A program made the translations under genes and the position numbers. Shown piece by piece: positions 35,044-43,940 of a stretch of 64,000 bases of DNA. The stretch covers positions 62,001-126,000 of the forward strand of contig NZ_BMFR01000008.1 of NCBI RefSeq assembly GCF_014638995.1. The letters run 5' to 3'. The DNA comes from Virgibacillus oceani. GTDB lineage: Bacteria > Bacillota > Bacilli > Bacillales > Amphibacillaceae. Position 1 is the first letter of the stretch; the number at the start of each line of letters is the position of its first letter. The notes beneath the pieces were generated by a model. It saw nothing but the letters and a program-made list of their open reading frames with translations. It was not told the DNA's origin and searched no databases.

Positions 35044-35514
35044 CTAATACTCACCCTTAATCACAAAAAACGACCCGCGAATTGTCCCAGCCAGTTTAGA
35101 TTTCTGCCTGGCAAACTTAAATTTCCCTTCCAATTCCTTTGGTACTTCCATTCCATCAGAAAGCTTAAAACCAACAGCTCGCTTCTTGGGATTATCAACC
35201 GTATACATGACGTTGACGCCTAAACCATCCTCATAAAAGACATAGGCGAATTTGATATTTTCCACTTGAAAACGCGATGTTTCTAACGGTTTGGCTGAAA
35301 ATTCAAGATCACGTTCTTCACTCAAAATTTGGTTCACATAATCAAGTGTCTCCTGGCTTTCGCTGGCTGGTACAACCGTAAATTCATGCTTGTATTTGTT
35401 CATAAAGTAACGGGCTTCATTAGCGCGTAAACCAGCAAGCGCTTCTGCCACAGGTGAAGACTCTAACCCAACTGTAGACACATTTTTAAAATCAACGGTA
35501 TAGGACATTTCCAT
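35044..35514 (-). CDS. Unknown conserved-looking 156-residue protein
   Basis: The product begins MEMSYTVDFKNVSTVGLESS and has an alpha/beta pattern ending in a basic stretch (KFKFARQKSKLAGTIRGSFF). There is no signal or membrane segment. GGAGAGATGG lies before the start. It follows the effector-binding-domain gene on the same strand, separated by a large inverted repeat. I do not recognise the family. Confidence 0.6.
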   Translation of the reverse strand: MEMSYTVDFKNVSTVGLESSPVAEALAGLRANEARYFMNKYKHEFTVVPASESQETLDYVNQILSEERDLEFSAKPLETSRFQVENIKFAYVFYEDGLGVNVMYTVDNPKKRAVGFKLSDGMEVPKELEGKFKFARQKSKLAGTIRGSFFVIKGEY

Positions 35515-35547
35515 CTCTCCTTTAATATTAGTCTAGATCGATCACAT

Positions 35548-35621
35548 AGAAGCTGATGGCATAAGCAAGGCACACTACGATTGTTTAAATTTTTCAGTAA
35601 CTTGCTTATGCGATCGCTTCT
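35548..35621. repeat. 22-base inverted repeat between two reverse-strand genes
   Basis: The arm at 35548-35569 (AGAAGCTGATGGCATAAGC...) returns inverted at 35601-35621 with one mismatch and one missing base, around a 31-base loop. It has no T-run, so it may be a REP-like element or an RNA stability hairpin. Confidence 0.6.
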
Positions 35622-35644
35622 AAACAGTTATCAAAGCTTTCTCT

Positions 35645-36124
35645 TTATTTCCTAACAACAGGTATCCACATTTCACCATATACAGAGCCGCTCCGCTGTT
35701 CCATCTCAACGGTTGCATTTGGCCCGCCTACATAGGCGAAGTCCTTTGCTTCTGGCAGGACTTGGCCAAAGGCAATGCCGGTAAGCTTAGTACTTAATTC
35801 ATCAGCGGTCTTTTCTTCTCCTTTAACAACTAAGTATTCCCCTTTTGGAAATTGGATAACCCTTGATGCTTCCGGTACGGTTTCCTCTGTCATGACACCA
35901 CAGTAATACATCATCTTGTTGTTCACCGCTTCGTTAACGGCAAAAATGTAGTCATTTGCAGCTGCATCTTTTAACATGTTGAGCCGTCCATCCTGTTCGA
36001 CAGCACCCCAAAAGTCTGCCTTTTCCTTATTAATGCCGGCAAAGTCTGTGTAGTCACTCTTAAGCTCCGTTCCAATACCTACAACGGTAAAGCTCTCTTT
36101 TTCCTCTAAATTATAATCTGCCAT
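35645..36124 (-). CDS. GyrI-like effector-binding domain protein
   Basis: GGAAGG before the ATG at 36124 decides the start over one 11 codons upstream. The 159-residue protein is a stand-alone GyrI/AraC effector-binding domain, with NLEEKESFTVVGIGTELKSD as the first strand, FPKGEYLVVKGEE as the typical domain centre, and EMEQRSGSVYGEMWIPVVRK at the end. Such domains bind small hydrophobic molecules, or gyrase in SbmC. It diverges from a WYL-type regulator gene whose promoter region it shares, so that protein probably controls it. Confidence 0.8.
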   Translation of the reverse strand: MADYNLEEKESFTVVGIGTELKSDYTDFAGINKEKADFWGAVEQDGRLNMLKDAAANDYIFAVNEAVNNKMMYYCGVMTEETVPEASRVIQFPKGEYLVVKGEEKTADELSTKLTGIAFGQVLPEAKDFAYVGGPNATVEMEQRSGSVYGEMWIPVVRK

Positions 36125-36234
36125 GTTCAAAACCTTCCTTTTTTTAGAATTGACCAAATGATTTGTCTTTTCATTTGATACGTTTATAATAACCTTAAAT
36201 CATGTCAAAAAGTGACACTGTTTAGGAGGTTCCG

Positions 36235-37197
36235 ATGAAAAAAGTTCAACGGATTAATATCATCATGCGTTACATCAACAACCGCGCCCAATTTACAATC
36301 TCTGAAATTATGCAGGAATTTAATATCTCTCGTTCAACGGCTATTAGGGATATTAGAGAAATTGAAGCAATGGGAATGCCGCTTGTCGCTGAAGTTGGAC
36401 GGGATGGGGGTTATTTTGTCATGAACAACTCTGTCCTGCCAACTGTTCGCTTTACGGATAATGAGATTAAGGCCCTTTTTATTGCCTTTATGGCCACAAG
36501 AAATCAGCAGCTTCCCTATCTGAAAAGCCGTCATTCGCTTGCCGAAAAATTATTAGGACTCATCTCGGAATACCAGCAGGATGACCTCGTTCTTTTAAAC
36601 CAAATCCTGCTTTTTGAAGGGACCAATCCGAACAATCCCGACCTGCTGGATCTGTCAGACCTGCCCCATCCTATTTTAGAAGAACTTATCCAAATCCTTC
36701 TTTCGGAAAGTTATTTATGGATTACCATCAAGGAAGAGAAGGAAATAAAGTCTTATCCAATTTACCTCTTGCACCTTTATCGTGAAAAAAGCTTTTGGCA
36801 AATTGAAGGCTTTGACCTGCAGGATGAGAAGAAGAAGACTTTCCCAGTCGACAATCTCACCAATGTCAAAGCATACCCAACGAAAAAAAGATTAAGCAGG
36901 AAAAAGGTTTTAGAAAAACTAAACAAGCAGGAGGAAGTATTTAATCTTGTCCTTGAACTTGGTCCAAAGGCTATTGCACAGTTCAAAAAGTACCATCCTT
37001 TAACGGTTTCATTATCCTATACAAACCCCTACCAGACTACAGCCATTCTAAAGCTGTTTATTAATATTACTAATCGCGAGGAATTGACCGAAACGACAAA
37101 CTGGCTGCTTTTCCTTGGCGGGGATATCAAGGTCAGGGAAATGCCAGAGGAGTTCCTTGAAGAATTACAGGAGAGGTTATACTTATTCAGCCAATAA
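36235..37197 (+). CDS. YafY/DeoR-type regulator with WYL-like domain
   Basis: The N-terminal winged helix reads MKKVQRINIIMRYINNRAQF and ISEIMQEFNISRSTAIRDIR, a DeoR/HTH_11 pattern. The C-terminal part, from about residue 140 to 320, has a WYL-like beta domain (YLWITIKEEKEIKSYPIYLL, then YREKSFWQIEGFDLQDEKKK) and a final WCX-like segment (TTNWLLFLGGDIKVREMPEE). GTTTAGGAGG precedes the start. It diverges from the effector-binding gene, the usual layout for a regulator and its target. A GGGACGGTTC palindrome follows five bases after its stop. Confidence 0.85.
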   Translation: MKKVQRINIIMRYINNRAQFTISEIMQEFNISRSTAIRDIREIEAMGMPLVAEVGRDGGYFVMNNSVLPTVRFTDNEIKALFIAFMATRNQQLPYLKSRHSLAEKLLGLISEYQQDDLVLLNQILLFEGTNPNNPDLLDLSDLPHPILEELIQILLSESYLWITIKEEKEIKSYPIYLLHLYREKSFWQIEGFDLQDEKKKTFPVDNLTNVKAYPTKKRLSRKKVLEKLNKQEEVFNLVLELGPKAIAQFKKYHPLTVSLSYTNPYQTTAILKLFINITNREELTETTNWLLFLGGDIKVREMPEEFLEELQERLYLFSQ

Positions 37198-37201
37198 GAG
37201 T

Positions 37202-37258
37202 GAAAGCGTGGGGACGGTTCTTCTGCTTCCGAAGCAGAAGAACCGTCCCCATGCTTTC
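37202..37258. repeat. GGGACGGTTC-family palindrome (complete copy)
   Basis: A 28-base arm starting GAAAGCGTGGGGACGGTTCT returns inverted with a single mismatch, with the centre CTTCCGAAG. It lies directly after the regulator's stop. There is no T-tract, but the stem is very stable. Confidence 0.85.
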
Positions 37259-37331
37259 CCACATTTCCCAAAATTATCGCGGGTATGATAAAGTGAAATA
37301 AAATACTAGAATTGCAAAACTAAAGGTTGGA

Positions 37332-38153
37332 ATGAAGATGAAATATATTAGTATGATTGATGCTTGTTATCACGGTTTAACAAAATCAGAAAAAAAAATA
37401 GCAGATTATATTAAAAAGGAAGGAAAAAAAATTATATACCAGCCAATTAAAACGTTTACTCAAAATGTAGGTGTTGGGGATGCGACCGTAATCAGGTTTT
37501 GCAAAAAGGTTGGATTTGAAGGATATCAGGATTTGAAGCTTCAAATTGCAGCTGATGATTTGTCTGAAGAATCTCCTTCCATAGATACCTATATTGACCG
37601 AGTTGCGAGAAACTTTGGTAAAGTGATTTCCTCAACAATAGATTTGTTAGACAAAGATGCGTTAGAAAATGCTATCACAGAAATTGAAAATTCGAATAAG
37701 ATCCTTATTTTTGGTGTTGGAGCTAGTGGATTAGCAGCGCAAGAAACGGAAATTGGATTTTTAAGGGTTGGTAAATCAGCAAAAGCAGTTACAGATTCAC
37801 ATTTTCAAGCAATGGAGGCATCGTTGACAACAAATAAAGATGTCATTATCGTTTTAAGCTTATCCGGAAGAACGAGGGATGTCTTTGAATCCATGATGAT
37901 TGCAAAAAAGAATGGTTCAAAAATCGTTGTAATTACCGATTTTAAGTTATCTCCGATCGCAAAGAATGCCGATATTGTGTTGAACACGTCGATGGAAGAA
38001 ACGATTGTGGATGGGGGTTCCTTATCCGCGAAGGTATCCCAGTTACTTGTGGTAGATATAATAACAACAGGATTTGCTTTACGAAATAAAGATAAATCTG
38101 TTAAATTGAACCAGATTACGGCTAAATCAATTTTGGACAAAACAATCGAATAA
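37332..38153 (+). CDS. RpiR-family regulator with SIS domain
   Basis: The first 80 residues are the RpiR helix-turn-helix (LTKSEKKIADYIKKEG, FTQNVGVGDATVIRFCKKVG). Residues 120-260 are a SIS sugar-phosphate-binding domain, with ILIFGVGASGLAAQ, VIIVLSLSGRTRDVFESM and IVVITDFKLSPIAKNADIVL. Proteins of this type sense phosphosugars and repress or activate nearby sugar genes. The oxidoreductase and mannitol-type PTS operon that follow are its probable targets. A second ATG two codons in (37338) has slightly better spacing to AAAGG. Confidence 0.9.
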   Translation: MKMKYISMIDACYHGLTKSEKKIADYIKKEGKKIIYQPIKTFTQNVGVGDATVIRFCKKVGFEGYQDLKLQIAADDLSEESPSIDTYIDRVARNFGKVISSTIDLLDKDALENAITEIENSNKILIFGVGASGLAAQETEIGFLRVGKSAKAVTDSHFQAMEASLTTNKDVIIVLSLSGRTRDVFESMMIAKKNGSKIVVITDFKLSPIAKNADIVLNTSMEETIVDGGSLSAKVSQLLVVDIITTGFALRNKDKSVKLNQITAKSILDKTIE

Positions 38154-38170
38154 GTACCTTTCCTTGAATT

Positions 38171-38203
38171 ACTGTATGGCTTTTTAGGTTATACAGTTTT
38201 TTT
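38171..38203 (+). terminator. Terminator of the RpiR gene
   Basis: ACTGTAT (38171-38177) and ATACAGT (38191-38197) pair, extended by two G-U pairs, followed by seven Ts. Confidence 0.7.
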
Positions 38204-38253
38204 CTGTTGTTCTTTAGAAGTTGTTTAAAAATTCAAATGAGTCATAAAAGGCA

Positions 38254-38281
38254 TTGTAATTAAAAATTAACGTGTTATAAT
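38254..38281 (+). promoter_or_regulatory. Promoter of the PTS operon
   Basis: TTGTAA (38254-38259) and a consensus TATAAT (38276-38281) are 16 bases apart, about 100 bases before the oxidoreductase gene. Confidence 0.55.
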
Positions 38282-38387
38282 GAAATTGAAGTAAAACTCC
38301 ATAATTAAATCAATAAAGGGAGTTATACTTCATAAACGGAATTTGTAAACGCTTTATTCTAAAAACATTGGAGATAGGGTGGTATTG

Positions 38388-39383
38388 ATGAGTATAAAAG
38401 TTGGCGTAATTGGAATGGGACAAATGGGGACATATCATGCACAAATTTATCAAAAGTTATCTATGGTAGAGCTTGTTGCAGTCTGTGAATATAACGATGA
38501 GAGAAGACAAAAGGTTCAAGAGGAATTTGGGTGTATAGCTTATAAAGATTATACAGAATTATTATCCGATCCGGAGATTGACGCGGTAAGTATCGTACTG
38601 CCTGATAATATGCATAGAAAGGCTGTAGAAGCAGCTGTCCAATATCAAAAACATATTTTATTGGAAAAACCGTTAGCCAAAACATTAGAGGACGGAAAAG
38701 CTCTATATGAAATAACAAAGGATTATGACAAAGTATTTACTGTTGGCTTTCTATTACGATTTGATCCTAGATTTAATATGGTGAAGCAAGCAATTGATGA
38801 TAATGAATTGGGAGATATTATCCATTTATATTGCAGAAGAAATAGTCCAATTATTGGTCCCAGACGATATATTGGGGCTTCAGACTTAAGTATGCATGTC
38901 ATGATTCATGATATTGATTATATTAATTGGTATATGGGATCAGCTCCTAAGAAAGTATTTGCTAAAGGAAGAAGTGTCTTATTAAAAGAGCATAATATGC
39001 AGGATGTTATCTACGCAATAATTACGTATGAAAATGGTGCGATAGCTTGTTTAGAGGCATGCTGGGTATTGCCTGAAAATTCCCCTACAAGTATAGACGA
39101 TAAAGTGGAAATTGTCGGTACAAAAGGTGTTGCTTATGTTGATTCAAGTGATAATGGCGTAAGATTTGTGACAGATAAACGGATTCAATACCCGGATTCC
39201 AGGCATTGGTATTATACAAATGGTGAAGTATCAGGGGACCTGGCTGAAGAGTTAATGGCGTTCATTAATAATATTGCAACGAACACAAAATCGATCATTA
39301 CACCACATGAAGCTTTTGAATCGCTTAAAGTGGTAGATGCCATAGAACGATCACTTTCTGAAGGCAAAGAAGTAAATCTATGA
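38388..39383 (+). CDS. Gfo/Idh/MocA-family oxidoreductase
   Basis: A GTG frame begins at 38379, but AGGGTGG fits the ATG at 38388 and gives 331 residues. The Rossmann NAD site is VGVIGMGQMGTYHAQIYQKL, and the family lysine is in LLEKPLAKTLEDG. HVMIHDIDYINWYMG provides the catalytic histidine-aspartate. Such enzymes oxidise or reduce inositols and sugar derivatives. In this operon it could convert a polyol phosphate or the free polyol. It is the first gene before the PTS permease, 38 bases away. Confidence 0.88.
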   Translation: MSIKVGVIGMGQMGTYHAQIYQKLSMVELVAVCEYNDERRQKVQEEFGCIAYKDYTELLSDPEIDAVSIVLPDNMHRKAVEAAVQYQKHILLEKPLAKTLEDGKALYEITKDYDKVFTVGFLLRFDPRFNMVKQAIDDNELGDIIHLYCRRNSPIIGPRRYIGASDLSMHVMIHDIDYINWYMGSAPKKVFAKGRSVLLKEHNMQDVIYAIITYENGAIACLEACWVLPENSPTSIDDKVEIVGTKGVAYVDSSDNGVRFVTDKRIQYPDSRHWYYTNGEVSGDLAEELMAFINNIATNTKSIITPHEAFESLKVVDAIERSLSEGKEVNL

Positions 39384-39421
39384 TACAAGCCAAATCAACC
39401 AACAGAAGGGAATGAAATGAA

Positions 39422-40582
39422 TTGTCATTAAAATCAAAGGTACAAAGCTTTGGAAGTAAATTAAGTAATATGGTTTTACCCAACTTAGGAGCTTTCATGG
39501 CGTGGGGGATTATTACAGCCTTAGCCATTGCATTAGATAATGAGATGTTAACGGCTTTCATTGGACCATTTTTAACTTATTTATTACCTTTGCTACTTGC
39601 CATTGCCGGAGGAAAAATGGTACATGGCTACAGGGGTTCCGTTATTGCCGCTGTCGTTACAATGGGTTTGATTATCGGGACCGATATCACGATGTTTATT
39701 GGTGCCATGATAATGGGCCCGCTATCAGCTTGGATATTAAAGAAATTTGATAATTTTATAGAAGAAAAAATACCAACTGGATTCGAATTGCTAATTAATA
39801 ATTTGTCAACAGCGATTATTGGGGCAGCCTTAGCGATCATTGGACAAATAACGTTTGTTCCAGTCATAGAAGAATTAACACAGGCTTTAGCTAATGGCGT
39901 AGATTTCTTAATGAATTATAATCTATTACCGCTTACTGCTATCTTTATCGAACCGGCTAAAATATTATTTTTAAATAATGCGATTGGTCAAGGGGTATTA
40001 ACACCGTTAGGACTCCTGCAAGCGTCGGAATTTGGAAAGTCTGTATTGTTCTTATTGGAATCTAACCCTGGACCAGGACTTGGTATTTTACTTGCATTTA
40101 TGTTCTTTGGAACTAAAAAGACGAAAGGAACTGCATCTGGTGCAAGCATTATTCACTTCTTTGGAGGTATACATGAAATTTATTTCCCGTTTGTATTAAT
40201 GCGGCCAATTTTAATTCTTCCATTAATACTAGGGGGGATGGCTGGAACATTTATTTTTACCCTATTTAAAGTAGGATTGGTAGGCATCGCTTCTCCAGGA
40301 AGTGTGATCGCCATTTCAATTATGAGTTCGGCTGGAGATCATCTGCCTATTTACCTGGGTATCTTAACATCTGCACTTGTTACATTCCTAATTTCCATTC
40401 CTTTTATGAAAAAGACGCAGAATGACAGTGATTTAGAAGATGCTGCATCGCAAATGGAACAACTAAAAGGAAAGAAAAGTCGTGTTTCCAGCATGTTTAG
40501 CAATAAAGAAGAAAATGCTCAAGAATTTAATTATGCAAATGTAGAAAAAATCGCGTACGCATGTGATGCAGGTTTGGGATAG
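39422..40582 (+). CDS. Mannitol-type PTS EIIC, cut off in its EIIB domain by a frameshift
   Basis: A TTG start follows AGAAGGGAA. The 386 residues begin SKVQSFGSKLSNMVLPNLGA, as in MtlA, and contain the membrane EIIC domain to about residue 335 with GGKMVHGYRGSVIAAV and IHFFGGIHEIYFPFVLMRP. After a linker the EIIB domain begins (VEKIAYACDAGLG) and then meets TAG at 40580. The expected continuation ACDAGxGSSAMG is found in another frame immediately downstream. The reading frame is short by two bases relative to the family. The transporter cannot phosphorylate its sugar unless the shift is bypassed or another EIIB stands in. Confidence 0.85.
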   Translation: MSLKSKVQSFGSKLSNMVLPNLGAFMAWGIITALAIALDNEMLTAFIGPFLTYLLPLLLAIAGGKMVHGYRGSVIAAVVTMGLIIGTDITMFIGAMIMGPLSAWILKKFDNFIEEKIPTGFELLINNLSTAIIGAALAIIGQITFVPVIEELTQALANGVDFLMNYNLLPLTAIFIEPAKILFLNNAIGQGVLTPLGLLQASEFGKSVLFLLESNPGPGLGILLAFMFFGTKKTKGTASGASIIHFFGGIHEIYFPFVLMRPILILPLILGGMAGTFIFTLFKVGLVGIASPGSVIAISIMSSAGDHLPIYLGILTSALVTFLISIPFMKKTQNDSDLEDAASQMEQLKGKKSRVSSMFSNKEENAQEFNYANVEKIAYACDAGLG

Positions 40583-40823
40583 TGCAATGGGTGTTGCTAT
40601 TTTGAAGAAAAAGATTAAGAAAGCAGGGTTGGAAGAAATTGATGTCTTTCACATATCTGTCAGCAATTTGCCAGCCGCGTGCGATATTATCATTACGCAT
40701 GAATCTTTAATGGATCGAGTTAAAGAAAAGCAACCCGATGTACATCATATTGCCATAAATGATTATTTAAATGCACCAGAATACGATGAATTAATTGAAA
40801 AAATTCTTTCCCAGAAGGAATAA
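40583..40823 (+). pseudogene. Rest of the EIIB domain, out of frame with EIIC
   Basis: The other frame reads DSAMGVAILKKKIKKAGLEE, then ISVSNLPAACDIIITHESLM and HHIAINDYLNAPEYDELIEK, the normal remainder of a mannitol EIIB. Its only start codon is a GTG at 40563, inside the EIIC frame and without a ribosome site. It lacks the phosphorylated cysteine, which lies in the upstream frame. Confidence 0.8.
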
Positions 40824-40871
40824 AAGTAGATAGTACTACTAATCATCTTGTTTAACATAAGGAGACAAAAA

Positions 40872-41540
40872 ATGTTAAAAGCTGTAATAATGGATTTTGA
40901 CGGAGTAATTATTGATACCGAGGTTATTTGGTATGAAGTATATAAAGATTGGTTTCATGTGAAAAAGAATTATGAATTGGCAATTAGTGAATTTTTAGTT
41001 TGTGTCGGTTCCAATTATAAGGCCTTGTTTCGTGAATTAGAAAAAACAAAGGAAATTTATGTTGACGAGGATGAGTTTTTCGCTGATACAATGGGTATGT
41101 TTATGGATCGAAGCAATCACCTGCCTGCTAAAGAGGGAGTAATTGAATTTATAGAGTCAATTAAGAAACAGAACCTTATATTACTGCTGGCAACTTCGTC
41201 AAAACGAAAAAAACCTGAAACCCATTTAAAAAGATTAGGGTTAATAAATTATTTTGATTCTCTGATTACTGCAGATGATGTAAAGAGAATTAAACCATTT
41301 CCGGATCTATTTAATCTAGCACTTAAAACGCATCATGTAGAGAATGATGCAGCAATTGTTATAGAGGATTCGAATAACGGTTTAATCGCGGCAAATAAAG
41401 CGGGGATTAAAACGATTATTATCCCGAATGAAGTGACAAAATATAGTGAGTTTGTTGATTACTATGCAAAATATAGTTCATTGCGGGAAGTAGATTTAGT
41501 ACAAATAAAGAAAGACTTTGAACCTAAAGGAGTTAAATAA
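40872..41540 (+). CDS. HAD-family sugar phosphatase or phosphomutase
   Basis: AAGGAGA precedes the ATG at 40872, giving 222 residues. The nucleophile loop is IMDFDGVIIDTEV, motif II is LLLATSSKRK, motif III is the lysine in RIKPFPDLF, and motif IV is VIEDSNNGLIAANKAG. This is the PGM-like HAD group that includes beta-phosphoglucomutase and sugar-phosphate phosphatases. In a PTS operon it may dephosphorylate a polyol or hexose phosphate to relieve stress. The EIIA gene starts next to its stop. Confidence 0.88.
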   Translation: MLKAVIMDFDGVIIDTEVIWYEVYKDWFHVKKNYELAISEFLVCVGSNYKALFRELEKTKEIYVDEDEFFADTMGMFMDRSNHLPAKEGVIEFIESIKKQNLILLLATSSKRKKPETHLKRLGLINYFDSLITADDVKRIKPFPDLFNLALKTHHVENDAAIVIEDSNNGLIAANKAGIKTIIIPNEVTKYSEFVDYYAKYSSLREVDLVQIKKDFEPKGVK

Positions 41541-41541
41541 C

Positions 41542-41991
41542 ATGCTTAAGGAACTAATTACGAGTAAGGATATTACGATTGGGTTGCGTTCTGCTGATTG
41601 GGAAGATGCCATTCGAAAATCTTCTAAAAGGCTGCTTGAAAAAGGAGCAATTGAACCTCGGTATGTAGATTCCATGATAGATGTATTGAAGGAGAATGGA
41701 CCATATATTGTATTAGGAAATCATATTGCTTTGGCACATACAAGACCAGAATCAGGTGCAAATGAACTAGGGCTAAGTTTCACAACATTAAACCCTCCAA
41801 TAGCTTTTGGTTCTCAGAATTTTGATCCAATCAAATTAATTATCACCTTTTCAGCTACTGATTCAGAATCTCATCTATCTATGATTTCTGAGTTGGCGCT
41901 TATATTAAGCGATGAAGATATTATGGAGGAATTATTTACTGCCACTACACCAGAAGAATTTTATGAAACTTTGACGGAATCAGTGGAATAG
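41542..41991 (+). CDS. PTS EIIA, mannitol/fructose type
   Basis: The ATG at 41542 has AAAGGAG before it, so the 149-residue version is preferred over a longer frame. It is an EIIA type 2 domain with the active histidine in GNHIALAHTRPESGANELGL. It would take phosphate from HPr and pass it to the EIIB cysteine. It starts directly after the HAD gene and ends the operon. Its own sequence looks intact, which makes the broken EIIB upstream odd. Confidence 0.9.
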   Translation: MLKELITSKDITIGLRSADWEDAIRKSSKRLLEKGAIEPRYVDSMIDVLKENGPYIVLGNHIALAHTRPESGANELGLSFTTLNPPIAFGSQNFDPIKLIITFSATDSESHLSMISELALILSDEDIMEELFTATTPEEFYETLTESVE

Positions 41992-41994
41992 CAA

Positions 41995-42051
41995 GGGAAG
42001 CATGGGGACGGTTCTTTTGCTTCGGAAGCAAAAGAACCGTCCCCATTTCCC
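41995..42051. repeat. GGGACGGTTC-family palindrome (complete copy)
   Basis: GGGAAGCATGGGGACGGTTC continues to TTTTGCTTC and returns inverted as GGAAGCAAAAGAACCGTCCC with almost no loop. It lies four bases after the EIIA stop. Confidence 0.88.
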
Positions 42052-42155
42052 AAAATTTCAATCCAATCCCTTGATTATTCCTAATTAAGTTCTATAATAG
42101 GCGTCGGAGACTAGAAATTATTTATAGATTTATAGAACAATTGGAATAGAGGCGA

Positions 42156-43589
42156 ATGGAAAAAATGACTGTCACAACAAGACCAACACGTACTGAAAAA
42201 GACTTTTTAGGGGAAAGGGAAGTTCCATCTGACGCATATTATGGAATTCAAACATTACGGGCTGTCGAAAACTTTCCAATAACAGGGTACCGCATCCATG
42301 AAGAATTAATTAAGGCAATGGCAATCGTTAAAAAGGCAGCGGCACTAGCTAATATGGAAAGTAAGCGTCTACATGAGGACGTTGGGGAAGCTATTGTCAA
42401 GGCAGCCAGTGAATTAATGGAAGGAAAGTGGCATGATCAGGTTATTGTCGATCCGATCCAAGGTGGTGCGGGAACTTCGATCAATATGAATGTGAATGAG
42501 GTAATCGCCAACCGTGCTATTGAAATGCTTGGGAAAGAGAAAGGCAGCTATTCCTTTTGCAGCCCGAATACCCATGTCAATATGTCACAATCAACCAATG
42601 ATTCATTTCCAACGGCGATCCATATTGCGGTACTTAACCTAGTTGATAAATTAATCCTATCCATGAAAGAAATGAATCTTGTATTTCAGCAAAAGGGAGT
42701 CGAGTTTAGTAACGTAATTAAAATGGGCCGCACCCACCTTCAGGATGCTGTTCCAATTCGGCTTGGGCAGGAATTTGAAGCGTATAGCCGCGTCATTAAC
42801 CGTGATATGAAGCGGATTAAACAATCAACCCAGCATTTATACGAATTAAATATGGGGGCAACTGCGGTTGGAACGGGTCTTAACGCAGATGAAAATTATA
42901 TTGAAAGTGTGTGCGGACATCTTGCTGAAATTAGTGGTCTTCCTGTAACAGGCACGGAAAACCTAGTTGATGCAACACAGAATACAGATGCTTATACAGA
43001 GGTATCATCAGCATTAAAGATTTGCATGATCAACATGTCGAAAATAGCTAATGATCTACGTTTAATGGCATCCGGTCCACGAGCAGGACTTGGTGAAATC
43101 TCACTACCTGCCAGACAGCCTGGTTCTTCGATTATGCCCGGGAAAGTGAATCCAGTTATGGCTGAGCTTATTAATCAGGTAGCATTTCAGGTTATCGGCA
43201 ATGACCATACAATCAGCCAAGCATCGGAAGCGGGTCAGCTTGAATTAAACGTGATGGAGCCTGTTTTGGTATTTAATTTACTGCAATCCATCAGTGTCAT
43301 GAATAACGCATTCCGTACCTTTACAGATCATTGTTTAAGAGGAATAACGGCAAATGAAGGTAGATTAAAGGAATATGTTGAAAAGAGTGTTGGCGTGATC
43401 ACAGCGGTAAATCCGCATATTGGATACGAAAGAGCTGCACAAATTGCTGCAGAAGCCATCAAAAGCGGAAAGCCAGTCCGGGAATTATGCTTGAAATATG
43501 GTGTACTAACAGAAGATGAATTAAGCCAAATCCTCGACCCATATGAAATGACACACCCAGGAATTGCCGGAGCGAGCTTGTTGAAGTGA
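42156..43589 (+). CDS. aspA: Aspartate ammonia-lyase (aspartase)
   Basis: The enzyme splits aspartate into fumarate and ammonia. The 477 residues carry the superfamily signature GSSIMPGKVNPVMAELINQV, with the catalytic serine loop. DPIQGGAGTSINMNVNEVIA and SQSTNDSFPTAIHIA bind substrate. Length and these motifs fit aspartase better than fumarase C. The first ATG (42156) is close to AGAGGCG, and a second in-frame ATG at 42165 has more usual spacing. A degenerate palindrome follows the stop. Fumarate can enter the TCA cycle, where the mqo gene of this window acts one step later. Confidence 0.9.
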   Translation: MEKMTVTTRPTRTEKDFLGEREVPSDAYYGIQTLRAVENFPITGYRIHEELIKAMAIVKKAAALANMESKRLHEDVGEAIVKAASELMEGKWHDQVIVDPIQGGAGTSINMNVNEVIANRAIEMLGKEKGSYSFCSPNTHVNMSQSTNDSFPTAIHIAVLNLVDKLILSMKEMNLVFQQKGVEFSNVIKMGRTHLQDAVPIRLGQEFEAYSRVINRDMKRIKQSTQHLYELNMGATAVGTGLNADENYIESVCGHLAEISGLPVTGTENLVDATQNTDAYTEVSSALKICMINMSKIANDLRLMASGPRAGLGEISLPARQPGSSIMPGKVNPVMAELINQVAFQVIGNDHTISQASEAGQLELNVMEPVLVFNLLQSISVMNNAFRTFTDHCLRGITANEGRLKEYVEKSVGVITAVNPHIGYERAAQIAAEAIKSGKPVRELCLKYGVLTEDELSQILDPYEMTHPGIAGASLLK

Positions 43590-43646
43590 GGCAAGGGGAC
43601 GGTTCTGGTGCTTCTTTTCTAATGATGAAGGCAGATGAACCGCCTC
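43588..43646. repeat. Degenerate GGGACGGTTC-family copy
   Basis: GGCAAGGGGACGGTTCTGGT and the weak inverted arm GGCAGATGAACCGCCTC frame an irregular palindrome straight after the aspA stop. Confidence 0.6.
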
Positions 43647-43672
43647 TTATCAATTTTTGGAGGGAACTAACA

Positions 43673-43831
43673 ATGTGGAAGAAGAATCCTGTTATCGTAG
43701 TGGTTGGTATTATTTGTTTTATGATTGCCGGGCTTTTGGACCTTAAAAATAGAGGATTATTTTTTAGACTATTGCCTTCCTTCGTTCAGGATTATCTGGT
43801 TGGAAGGGGTATATCGAAAGGTAGTGATTAG
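43673..43831 (+). CDS. 52-residue single-span membrane protein
   Basis: GGAGGGA precedes the ATG at 43673. The product MWKKNPVIVVVGIICFMIAG has one membrane span at residues 6-22 and a soluble tail (LDLKNRGLFFRLLPSFVQDY). The longer frame upstream runs through the palindrome and is not used. Its function is unknown, and it is flanked on both sides by repeat copies. Confidence 0.6.
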   Translation: MWKKNPVIVVVGIICFMIAGLLDLKNRGLFFRLLPSFVQDYLVGRGISKGSD

Positions 43832-43833
43832 TG

Positions 43834-43931
43834 AAGCATGGGGTGAAGCATGGGGACGGTTCTTCTGCTTCTGAAGCAAAAGAACCGTCCCCATGTGTCA
43901 CCTGAAGCAAAAGAACCGTCCCCATGTGTCA
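43834..43931. repeat. GGGACGGTTC-family palindrome plus extra half-copy
   Basis: GAAGCATGGGGACGGTTCTT and the inverted AAAGAACCGTCCCCATG form a full copy. A second inverted arm GAAGCAAAAGAACCGTCCCC follows 30 bases later. A short GAAGCATGGG duplicate also precedes the first. Confidence 0.85.
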
Positions 43932-43940
43932 TTCCTCAAG

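Noticed and set aside
40563..40823. Separate EIIB gene with its own start
   Set aside because: It lacks the phosphocysteine and a ribosome site, and the missing residues are found in frame at the end of the EIIC gene. A frameshift explains both.
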